A DNA stretch of 41,464 bases from an uncultured Candidatus Saccharibacteria bacterium (GTDB lineage Bacteria > Patescibacteriota > Saccharimonadia > Saccharimonadales > Saccharimonadaceae): positions 1 through 41,464 of the forward strand of contig CAMKOB010000009.1 of the NCBI GenBank assembly GCA_946414345.1, written 5' to 3'. Every line of letters begins with the position of its first letter. The first letter of the stretch is position 1. A program made the position numbers and the translations under genes. Of the stretch, positions 16,160-23,186 are shown one piece after another. The notes beneath the pieces are model-generated. The model searched no databases and was not told the DNA's origin. It was given only the letters and a program-made list of their open reading frames with translations.

Positions 16160-17195
16160 CTTTTCCTCGAATCACCCTATAATACGGCATAGTACCAGTT
16201 GCAATCGTAAATAGCAACGTAAACACTCGCGTCATTACGGTAACAATCGTTGCAGTTGGGAAATCAACTCCAAGTGCGATCATCACGCCAGCCATTCCCA
16301 ATTCATAAAGTCCATAAGGTACAATTCCATCAAACACCGAACCAATCGCTTCGCCCACTAGAATAAATGGCAAAAGCTCTGGCCTACCCAGAGAAATAGC
16401 CACTATCCAATACGTTGCAATTTCAAAAAACGAATAAATAAAACCCCACAACACCGGCTTCCTTAGATATCGCTTGTTTTCCTTTGCTATTTTTACACTC
16501 TCATGAATGTCCGCAAAATAGTCACTTATTTTTTCATCATTAATAAAATGCTTTTTTCGTCCAAATGTTGTAATTTTCACAACATTATTGGCTAGTTTCG
16601 CAACTATTCGTGAGAAAAAACTAATCCGTTTCTTACTACTCGCCACATAAACAATTAATCCAAGCCCCAATGCCACTCCAAAGTTCATCAAGAGCGATAC
16701 TGGTATTACCCACATTGCTCCATCTGGGATCAGGTTAAACACGAATAACACCAATATTGCAACTAAAGCTTGCGCATAATTCACCACCGTTGTTATAGCA
16801 TAGCGAAAAATATACAAAAAACTTGCTTGCCCAGCGGTCACATTAAATGGCCTCAGTCTATAGGTAAGATATGCTAACCCACCGAGACCACCAGCTGGCA
16901 CTGCATGATTCACGAAATTCAGCTCCGTCGAAATGGTTAAAATTTTCTTCGCCGAAAAAGACTTGACATTCTTTCGGTTTCTAAGATACGAAAAGAAAAT
17001 CTGTCCACAAGCGTAATACATAAATAGTTGCTCAGGAATCAATAATAACAAAACTAGCAAATTTGCTTCACCTAGATGATGAAAAGTCTCCACAATGTCC
17101 GGCCAATTTTGGTACACCACATATCCTACCAGAATTAAAGTCAAAACCGACAAAATTGCCCGCACAGAAATCAGCTTACGCTTTTTTTTCGCCAT
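16149..17195 (-). CDS. Lysylphosphatidylglycerol-synthase-TM / flippase-like membrane protein
   Basis: 348 aa with about eight hydrophobic segments. The features NHAVPAGGLGGLAYLTYRL, an Arg-rich loop, and a C-terminal region with VGEAIGSVFDGIVPYGLYELG match the UPF0104/LPG_synthase_TM family (MprF N-terminal flippase domain, AglD-like). Such proteins are thought to move lipid-linked or amino-acylated lipids across the membrane. The catalytic MprF C-terminal domain is absent. TGGTATAAT (TATAAT 17203-17208) ends 7 nt before the ATG, so translation is leaderless. It is divergent from the Trm11-like gene. Confidence 0.85.
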   Translation of the reverse strand: MAKKKRKLISVRAILSVLTLILVGYVVYQNWPDIVETFHHLGEANLLVLLLLIPEQLFMYYACGQIFFSYLRNRKNVKSFSAKKILTISTELNFVNHAVPAGGLGGLAYLTYRLRPFNVTAGQASFLYIFRYAITTVVNYAQALVAILVLFVFNLIPDGAMWVIPVSLLMNFGVALGLGLIVYVASSKKRISFFSRIVAKLANNVVKITTFGRKKHFINDEKISDYFADIHESVKIAKENKRYLRKPVLWGFIYSFFEIATYWIVAISLGRPELLPFILVGEAIGSVFDGIVPYGLYELGMAGVMIALGVDFPTATIVTVMTRVFTLLFTIATGTMPYYRVIRGKDGE

Positions 17196-17202
17196 ATAAC
17201 TT

Positions 17203-17226
17203 ATTATACCACGTTTATGATATAAT
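17203..17226. promoter_or_regulatory. Divergent leaderless promoters, flippase-like (minus) and Trm11-like (plus)
   Basis: The -10 boxes are at 17203-17208 (minus) and 17221-17226 (plus), 12 nt apart, each extended by TG and one base. The two start codons are only 37 nt apart, so the entire intergenic region is promoter. Confidence 0.65.
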
Positions 17227-17232
17227 AACCTT

Positions 17233-18411
17233 ATGAAATATCTTGCCGTTCTCGGTCGCGAACCTCAGATTTCTCTTGCCGAACTCTCGGCTCTTTATTC
17301 TGACGTCAAACAAACATCACCAAATCTTGCCACTTTTACAACAGAAGAAGTAAGCATTAATCGTCTTGGCGGCTCACTTAAGATCGCCCAAGCAATTGAA
17401 GCCACACCATTAGAGTTCCTCCGCAATTTGCCGGAAGGTAAAATCACTCTCGGAGTATCAGATTACTCTAAAAATGCCAGCAGAAGATCAGCCACCACTG
17501 AAGCTTTAAAACTAAAAAAAATACTCGTCCGACACGGTCGCTCTGTTCGCGTAGTTGAGAACAAAGACGCTTTTCTTTCTACTGCCACATCACTTCATAA
17601 TGGACTATCAGGCAAAAATGATCGAAAAATCGAACTGGTCAAATCTAATTCCAACTGGTACAAAGTAGTTGGCATACAAGATATCGATGCCTACGCCAAA
17701 CGCGACCAAGCACGCCCCGCCCGCGACGCTCGCGTTGGTATGCTTCCACCTAAACTCGCCCAAATTCTCATCAATCTTTGCGGCCCTCTGCCAAAAGGTT
17801 CTCGCATTCTCGACCCATTCTGTGGCACCGGCGTTGTTTTACAAGAAGCTCTTCTCATGGGTTACCAAGTCTACGGCACCGACCTCAGCGAAAGAATGAT
17901 CGACTACAGTACGCGCAATATTGAGTGGATTTCAAAAAGTGCTTTAGAGGAAACTTTCGCAGGCCGCTGCCGAGAACGTAGGGAGCCGAGCCCTGTAAAG
18001 ACAGGCGCGAGGACTCCCGGTTCCGAAAAAGCACTTTTTGAAATCTGTGTCGGCGATGCCACATCCTTTAAATGGCAACCACCAATCGATGCCGTCGCTT
18101 GCGAAAGCTACCTAGGCCAACCAATGTCACAGATTCCCTCCGACTTAAAGCTGAAAGAGCAACAACAGGAATGTGGCAACATTATTTTAGGCTTTCTAAA
18201 AAACTTATCTACCCAAATCAAATCTAACACCCCAGTTGTCATCGCTATTCCTGCTTGGCTACGCCAAAACGCTACCTATGAGCGCTTAAAAATACTTGAC
18301 GATATCGAAGATATGGGGTATAATGTTAGTAAGTCATCTCGTGATGGTCTACTTTATCATCGTGAAAAACAGATTGTCGCAAGAGATATAATAATATTGA
18401 GGAAAAATTAA
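17233..18411 (+). CDS. Trm11-like RNA methyltransferase carrying a palindromic insert
   Basis: 392 aa. The N-terminal 150 residues look like the THUMP-type RNA-binding part. The Rossmann methyltransferase has motif I DPFCGTG (about 195-201), YGTDLS (acidic ribose binder), and a motif IV region ACESYLGQP in place of the usual N/DPPY. The family methylates guanines in tRNA, e.g. Trm11/TrmG10-type G10; the exact base is inferred only. Residues about 232-273 are encoded by a GC-rich palindrome (17928-18055) and have no place in the fold: an in-frame insertion. Leaderless start (TATAAT 17221-17226). Its stop abuts the rpmA ATG. Confidence 0.8.
   Translation: MKYLAVLGREPQISLAELSALYSDVKQTSPNLATFTTEEVSINRLGGSLKIAQAIEATPLEFLRNLPEGKITLGVSDYSKNASRRSATTEALKLKKILVRHGRSVRVVENKDAFLSTATSLHNGLSGKNDRKIELVKSNSNWYKVVGIQDIDAYAKRDQARPARDARVGMLPPKLAQILINLCGPLPKGSRILDPFCGTGVVLQEALLMGYQVYGTDLSERMIDYSTRNIEWISKSALEETFAGRCRERREPSPVKTGARTPGSEKALFEICVGDATSFKWQPPIDAVACESYLGQPMSQIPSDLKLKEQQQECGNIILGFLKNLSTQIKSNTPVVIAIPAWLRQNATYERLKILDDIEDMGYNVSKSSRDGLLYHREKQIVARDIIILRKN
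17928..18055. repeat. In-frame palindromic insertion in the Trm11-like gene
   Basis: The outer arms are perfect over 18 bp: GATTTCAAAAAGTGCTTT at 17928-17945 and its reverse complement at 18037-18054. Inside are nested GC-rich hairpins, e.g. GGGAG with CTCCC around CCTGT-AAAG-ACAGG, and GCAG-GCCG-CTGC. The reading frame is kept across the whole element. It recalls Rickettsia palindromic elements in logic, not visibly in sequence. Confidence 0.8.
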
Positions 18412-18684
18412 ATGTCACACGTAAAAGCTGGCGGTACCGCCAAAAACGTCCATAACAATGCTGGCCAGCGCCTTGGCGTCAAGCGCTTCGGTGGCCAAAA
18501 GGTCAAAAAGGGTGAAGTGCTAGTTCGTCAAACTGGTGCCACCAAACTCGCAGGCGAAGGCACATACATGTCTCGCAATTTCACCATCCACGCAGCCAAA
18601 GATGGCGTAGTTACTTTTGTCAAAACCAAAAAAACCCACTTTTCCGGTAAAAGCTTACCACGAATTCGCGTAGAAGTAAGATAA
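18412..18684 (+). CDS. rpmA: 50S ribosomal protein L27
   Basis: 90 aa. A component of the large subunit near the peptidyl-transferase centre. The N-terminal HVKAGGTAKN followed by QRLGVKRFGGQ is the clear L27 signature, and the C-terminal beta part is typical. The start directly follows the stop of the methyltransferase (TAAATG), with GAGG about 10 nt upstream, so it is in that operon. Its usual partner rplU is not adjacent. There is no N-terminal extension of the kind cleaved in Firmicutes. Confidence 0.97.
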   Translation: MSHVKAGGTAKNVHNNAGQRLGVKRFGGQKVKKGEVLVRQTGATKLAGEGTYMSRNFTIHAAKDGVVTFVKTKKTHFSGKSLPRIRVEVR

Positions 18685-18687
18685 AAT

Positions 18688-18842
18688 AGTATAGTATCGG
18701 TGAACTTAAGCAAGCCCAAGAAACAAAAAAATAATTTCACAGATTTGAATCCTGTACTGCAATACAGGTGAAAATCTATCTGAAATTATTTTTTGTTTCC
18801 TGGTGCGAAGCGACGACAGCCACCAACACTATACTTTTTTTA
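18688..18842. terminator. Large composite palindrome/terminator between rpmA and tyrS
   Basis: The outer stem AGTATAGT (18688-18695) pairs with ACTATACT (18828-18835), followed by seven T (plus strand). GGTG/CACC comes next. An inner long stem (about 18720-18744 with 18778-18800) has one bulge, and the tip is CCTGTA-CTGCAA-TACAGG. It probably terminates both convergent genes, but is far larger than a normal terminator, as if a second palindrome had been nested in its loop. Confidence 0.7.
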
Positions 18843-18844
18843 TC

Positions 18845-20110
18845 TCACTTTACTATCACGAATTTATTCTTGCCTTTTTTAACAATGGCAGTTTGATTAA
18901 CGTCAAGTTCAGAAGTCACCTTTGTGCCATTGATAGAGATGGCGCCTTGTGCAATAAACTCACGCGCCTTTTTCTTTGATTCCGCCAAACCGGTCGACGT
19001 CACAACATCAACTAAAGCTGTCCCTTTAGCGACAACTGGTAAATATGCTGCAAATTCCGTTAGCTCATCCTCAGAGAATTCCGAGAAATCCGTATCATGA
19101 TTAAACAAAGTCTCGGTCAAAGTCTCTACCGCTTCCGCCGCTGCTGCGCCATGCACCACGACCGTCGCTCCACGAGCAAGGGCTTTCTGTGCAATACGCT
19201 TTTCAGGAGCCTCTTTATGTTGCGCCATAATATCTTCAATTTCTTCTTTAGAAAGCAAAGTATAAATTTTAATCAAATATTCCACCGCCTCATCTGGCTG
19301 GTTCATCCAAAATTGATAAAAATCGAAAATGGATGTGTAATTGCCGGAACCATTGTCGGAACCAGCAAGCCAAATCGCATTCCCCTCAGACTTACCAAAT
19401 TTACGTCCAGTTACCGGATCAATCACGAGTGGGGTACTCCACACATCAGCTTCAGCATCTTCCAATCTCTTAATTAAATGAATTCCGGATGTACAATTAC
19501 CATACTGATCTGCTCCACATAACTGCAAATTCACTCCATACTTACGATATAAATGCAAAAAATCATATCCCTGAATTAGTGTATACGAAAATTCGGCATA
19601 AGATATACCGCTTCCACCTTCACCAATTCGATTTTGTACAAATTGCCTATCTAAAAGCTGCGTCATCGAAAACGCCTTACCGACTTCGCGCAAGAACGCA
19701 AGATAATTCATGTCTTTAAACCAATCATAATTATCCACCATTGTTAAGCCCGGAGTCGCATAATCCTTTACATTACCATCACCCACATTTATTACACGTT
19801 CAATCTGCTCACGAATACATTTTTTATTGTGTTCAACCTCATCTAAGCTCTTCAGGTCTCTCTCGCCATTCTCCTTTGGGTCACCAATTTGACCAGTCGC
19901 ACCACCAACCAAGAGATACGGTTCATAACCATGCCGTACGAAACACGCACACATCATAAGCGCAGCCAAGTTCCCAATCGTAAGCGAGTCTGCCGACGGA
20001 TCCGCCCCCCAATAAAATTTTTTCACAACCCGAGTATCCAAATCCTCTGGCTTCTCAATTGTCGTTTCCGCTACAAACCCCCGATATAATAATTCCTCTG
20101 ATAGTTTCAT
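18845..20110 (-). CDS. tyrS: Tyrosyl-tRNA synthetase
   Basis: 421 aa. A class I synthetase with the GADPSADSL segment, KFGKSEGNA (the KMSKS loop) and a C-terminal S4 RNA-binding domain (AREFIAQGAISINGT). The HIGH motif reads TIGN (44-47): both His positions are replaced. A substituted first His is common in some TyrRS, so this need not mean loss of activity. The start is taken at 20110, because the -10 box TGGTATATT (TATATT 20117-20122) ends 6 nt before it. The longer frame to 20128 would start upstream of transcription. Confidence 0.95.
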   Translation of the reverse strand: MKLSEELLYRGFVAETTIEKPEDLDTRVVKKFYWGADPSADSLTIGNLAALMMCACFVRHGYEPYLLVGGATGQIGDPKENGERDLKSLDEVEHNKKCIREQIERVINVGDGNVKDYATPGLTMVDNYDWFKDMNYLAFLREVGKAFSMTQLLDRQFVQNRIGEGGSGISYAEFSYTLIQGYDFLHLYRKYGVNLQLCGADQYGNCTSGIHLIKRLEDAEADVWSTPLVIDPVTGRKFGKSEGNAIWLAGSDNGSGNYTSIFDFYQFWMNQPDEAVEYLIKIYTLLSKEEIEDIMAQHKEAPEKRIAQKALARGATVVVHGAAAAEAVETLTETLFNHDTDFSEFSEDELTEFAAYLPVVAKGTALVDVVTSTGLAESKKKAREFIAQGAISINGTKVTSELDVNQTAIVKKGKNKFVIVK

Positions 20111-20190
20111 ATATATAATATACCACATTTCGTATCTTTTTTCATCAATCTTACCTATAAACCGCCCAGGATTTATGTTATAATTAAGTT

Positions 20191-20799
20191 ATGTTAATCA
20201 CAGCAAGTAAATTTATCGGTACTCCGATTCTTAGCATGCAAGCTAGTGGCCAAATTGGTCAGGTAACCGATTTCATTATTGAACCAGAATCATTAAAAGC
20301 AATCGCTTTTATTGTTTCTGGTCCAGGCATCAATCCAGAAACAGACATTTTGGACGCCAAATCTATTCGTGAATACTCTAGCTATGGCATAGTTATTGAT
20401 TCAGAAGATGACTTGACCGCTCGCGGGGATGTCATTCGCATCGACAAAGTTCTCGAACTAAATTTTGCACTAAACGATCTTATAGTTGAAACTAAAAAAG
20501 GTAGTAAGCTCGGTCATATCGTTAACTTTACCATGACTAGCGATAACTTTACCGTTCAACAATTGATAGTTAGACGTCCCAAACTCAAAGCCATCATCGA
20601 TGCTGAACTTACCATCCCAAGAAGCGAAATAGTTGAAGTTACGGATGACAAAATCATCGTTAAAGACGAGGAGAAAGTCATCAAAGCCCGCGCCGAGAAA
20701 GAAGATTTCATTCCAAATTTTGTAAATCCATTCCGCAAGACCGAACTTTCTCGCGCGCCAGTTCAAACGAAAAACCCTGCCGACACAGATACGCTATAA
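20191..20799 (+). CDS. Protein with two PRC-barrel domains
   Basis: 202 aa, no signal peptide. Two PRC-barrel-like units are seen, one starting at about residue 5 (LITASKFIGTPI..GQIGQVTDFII) and a second at about 90 (LNDLIVETKKGSKLGHIVNFT). A charged linker and tail follow. PRC barrels bind RNA or proteins, as in RimM. Function here is unknown. TGTTATAAT (TATAAT 20179-20184) ends 6 nt before the ATG, so it is leaderless. Its last 92 nt overlap the 3' end of recX on the other strand. Confidence 0.8.
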   Translation: MLITASKFIGTPILSMQASGQIGQVTDFIIEPESLKAIAFIVSGPGINPETDILDAKSIREYSSYGIVIDSEDDLTARGDVIRIDKVLELNFALNDLIVETKKGSKLGHIVNFTMTSDNFTVQQLIVRRPKLKAIIDAELTIPRSEIVEVTDDKIIVKDEEKVIKARAEKEDFIPNFVNPFRKTELSRAPVQTKNPADTDTL

Positions 20800-21376
20800 G
20801 CTTATCGTCATCATATTTCGCCCTTTTCTTTGCAATAACCTTGTCGATTTCTTCCTCATCATCACGCCCATCGAGCACCTCATTAATCGTTTCGGGGGCA
20901 ATGCCCTTCTTTGCCAATTCCATTTGGAGCCTTTTTTTTGAAATTCCTTTTTTTACGAACCGATTTTCCACCCAAAACTCAGAAAATTTATAATCATCCA
21001 AATATTTTTTACTCTTTAGTCTATTAATAATGCTATTAATATATTCCTTATCCAACTTTTTCTCAAAAATCTTCTTATATATATAGTCTCTCGTTTCTTT
21101 TTCGCTACGCGGTCTCGTGAGCACCCATTCAAGCGTCCTCTGATACAATTTTCCGAATTCACTCGCCCGCTGAAACTCTACCAATTCTTCTTCGGTTATT
21201 TTCCTTCCAACTTTTATTTTTAAGTCCACTATTTGTGTCACATCTAAAGAAAAAGAGAAACGCGAATTTATAAACACATTTACCCTATCCGGGTTTTTTA
21301 CCCCTTGTTTCAAATCCGTTATTACAAAATCCTTTTTGACATTCTCGGAAAAATCACTTAATTTATAAATTTCCAT
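20708..21376 (-). CDS. recX: RecX regulatory protein
   Basis: 222 aa. A modulator that binds RecA filaments. The three-helix repeats of RecX are visible: LTRPRSEKETRDYI, KKYLDDYKFSEFWVENRF, LQMELAKKGI, and a C-terminal LCRQGFSFELAREKV. There is an extra N-terminal domain of about 70 residues with beta-rich character (VFINSRFSFSLDV), seen in some long RecX proteins. The start overlaps the Nudix gene by 14 nt, so the order is recA, nudix, recX. The 3' end overlaps the convergent PRC-barrel gene by 92 nt. Confidence 0.88.
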   Translation of the reverse strand: MEIYKLSDFSENVKKDFVITDLKQGVKNPDRVNVFINSRFSFSLDVTQIVDLKIKVGRKITEEELVEFQRASEFGKLYQRTLEWVLTRPRSEKETRDYIYKKIFEKKLDKEYINSIINRLKSKKYLDDYKFSEFWVENRFVKKGISKKRLQMELAKKGIAPETINEVLDGRDDEEEIDKVIAKKRAKYDDDKLIAYLCRQGFSFELAREKVRSCGMDLQNLE

Positions 21377-21920
21377 TCTGCAAAAACCATTCTTTTAATA
21401 ACTCAAAGGTCAATTTTTCTTTTTTAAGTGGCGCCTTAGCGTACTTCTTTCTAAACGTTTCTGTCTCATCAAATGGTACCCATCTCACTTCGCTTACTTC
21501 CCCATCATTATAATGAAACGATTCTTCTTTGCCAGTCCAGTCCACCACAAAAACCCACGCAAAACGATTTTTATTAAATGGCCGCATCGTCACAAACCTT
21601 AGCACATCCGCCGATATTTCCGCGCCAATTTCCTCATGACACTCTCTTACAGCACCTTCTATTATAGATTCACCTAAATTAATATGCCCTCCCGCCGAAA
21701 TATCATAATCACCCGGATATCGATCTACCTTTTCAGATCTTCTTTGCCACAATAATTCTAATATACCATCATCACTAACGCGATAAATAAAAATTACCGA
21801 CACACCAACAATTGCATCCGCATGGGTGACCTCCGGATTATCGAGAGCCGAATCCCACCCCACTCCAGGAATCGGCTCGCCATTCGGCCGATAAATTTGC
21901 CAAATCTCATCATGATGCAT
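21363..21920 (-). CDS. Nudix hydrolase
   Basis: 185 aa. A complete Nudix box is seen: GHINLGE, seven residues, then RECHEEIGA (about 97-119), which binds the metal and cleaves nucleoside diphosphates linked to X. An N-terminal extension (IYRPNGEPIPG) resembles the Nudix branch near isopentenyl-diphosphate isomerases and YfcD-like proteins. Substrate not determinable. It starts 2 nt after recA and overlaps recX, so it lies in the recA-recX operon. A pool-cleaning role there is inference. Confidence 0.88.
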   Translation of the reverse strand: MHHDEIWQIYRPNGEPIPGVGWDSALDNPEVTHADAIVGVSVIFIYRVSDDGILELLWQRRSEKVDRYPGDYDISAGGHINLGESIIEGAVRECHEEIGAEISADVLRFVTMRPFNKNRFAWVFVVDWTGKEESFHYNDGEVSEVRWVPFDETETFRKKYAKAPLKKEKLTFELLKEWFLQNGNL

Positions 21921-21922
21921 GA

Positions 21923-22954
21923 TTATTCTTCAGCAGCCTTCTCGCGCACCTGCGCTTCAATCTCGGCCATTAATTCTGGTTTTTCACGGAATAATTTCTT
22001 CACTGCTTCACGACCTTGACCAAGAGTTTCACCTTTGTATTTAATAAATGCACCAGATTTTTCTAGTACGCCATATTGTACACCAAGATCCAATACATCA
22101 CCAGATTTTGAAATACCTTCATTATACATAATATCGAATTCTGCCGTACGAAAAGGTGCCGCAATTTTATTCTTTACAACCTTAATTTTAGTACGATTAC
22201 CAGAAATGTTATCACCATCTTTAATCTGCCCAATTCGTCGAATATCAATTCGCACCGATGCATAGAATTTCAAAGCATTACCACCAGTTGTGGTTTCTGG
22301 ATTACCGAACATTACACCAATCTTCATCCGAATTTGGTTAATAAATATCACTGTCGCACGAGATTTTGAAATAATACCAGTGAGTTTACGCATTGCTTGC
22401 GACATCAATCTAGCCTGCAAGCCCATCTGCGAATCACCCATGTCGCCATCAATTTCTGCCTGTGGCACAAGAGCAGCCACTGAGTCTACAACAATCAAAT
22501 CCACCGCATTTGAACGCACCAATGTTTCACAAATTTCAAGTGCCTGCTCACCATTATCTGGCTGAGAAATCAGCAAATTTGCTGTATCTACGCCAATTTT
22601 TTTCGCATAAGCCGGATCAAGAGCGTGTTCTGCATCAATAAATGCCGCCTGCCCACCTTGCTTTTGAATTTCCGCAATCGCATGAAGCGCAAGAGTCGTC
22701 TTGCCAGAAGATTCTGGTCCATAAATTTCAATTATTCTTCCCTTCGGATAACCACCACCCAGTGCTAAATCTAAAGCCAAAGAGCCAGATGGCAAGAGCT
22801 CAACATTCATTTTTGGCGTATCACCAAGCTTCATTATTGAGCCATCGCCAAACTGTTTAGTAATTTGTGCCATTGCCAGCTTCAATGCTTCACTTCTGCC
22901 GTCGTTCTTTTCTGTCTTTTTTGCTTCTTTTTCCACCACATCTTTTTTCGTCAT
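21923..22954 (-). CDS. recA: Recombinase RecA
   Basis: 343 aa, standard length. It forms filaments on single-stranded DNA for homologous recombination and repair. Walker [10 protein letters not shown] is at 79-87; Walker [13 protein letters not shown] and the L1/L2 loops ([28 protein letters not shown]) are intact. The acidic C-terminus is typical. GAGGT lies about 6 nt before the ATG and the -10 box is at 22981-22986, so unlike many neighbours this mRNA has a leader. It leads a recA-nudix-recX operon. Confidence 0.98.
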   Translation of the reverse strand: MTKKDVVEKEAKKTEKNDGRSEALKLAMAQITKQFGDGSIMKLGDTPKMNVELLPSGSLALDLALGGGYPKGRIIEIYGPESSGKTTLALHAIAEIQKQGGQAAFIDAEHALDPAYAKKIGVDTANLLISQPDNGEQALEICETLVRSNAVDLIVVDSVAALVPQAEIDGDMGDSQMGLQARLMSQAMRKLTGIISKSRATVIFINQIRMKIGVMFGNPETTTGGNALKFYASVRIDIRRIGQIKDGDNISGNRTKIKVVKNKIAAPFRTAEFDIMYNEGISKSGDVLDLGVQYGVLEKSGAFIKYKGETLGQGREAVKKLFREKPELMAEIEAQVREKAAEE

Positions 22955-22980
22955 ATGTTACCTCGTTTTTAGTTAAATTT

Positions 22981-23009
22981 ATTATATCATAGGTCACAGC
23001 TCTTGACCA
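22981..23009 (-). promoter_or_regulatory. recA promoter with overlapping inverted repeat
   Basis: TATAAT (22981-22986, extended by TGA) and TGGTCA (23004-23009) lie 17 nt apart. A perfect inverted repeat GGTCA-N7-TGACC (22992-23008) covers the spacer and the -35 box, so a bound repressor would block polymerase. It is not the Gram-positive or E. coli LexA box. Confidence 0.5.
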
Positions 23010-23084
23010 TTCCGCCTATGTACCCAACCTATTTTTCGTTTTATCAAACAATTTTACATCTGTCAAACAACACAAGCGATATCA

Positions 23085-23126
23085 AAAAAGTGGAGGGTTG
23101 AACACTTTTTGCGTCTATGTTACAAT
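23085..23126 (+). promoter_or_regulatory. Upstream murB promoter overlapped by an inverted repeat
   Basis: TTGAAC (23098-23103) and TACAAT (23121-23126, extended by TGT) are 17 nt apart. The inverted repeat AAAAAGTG (23085-23092) and CACTTTTT (23103-23110) covers the -35 box. A second promoter (TGCTATAAT, 23174-23179) lies at the murB start. Confidence 0.45.
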
Positions 23127-23186
23127 ACCCCCACCCCCAAGCCCACAAATTCAAATAAGCTCCTCAGACGTGCTATAATAATATAT

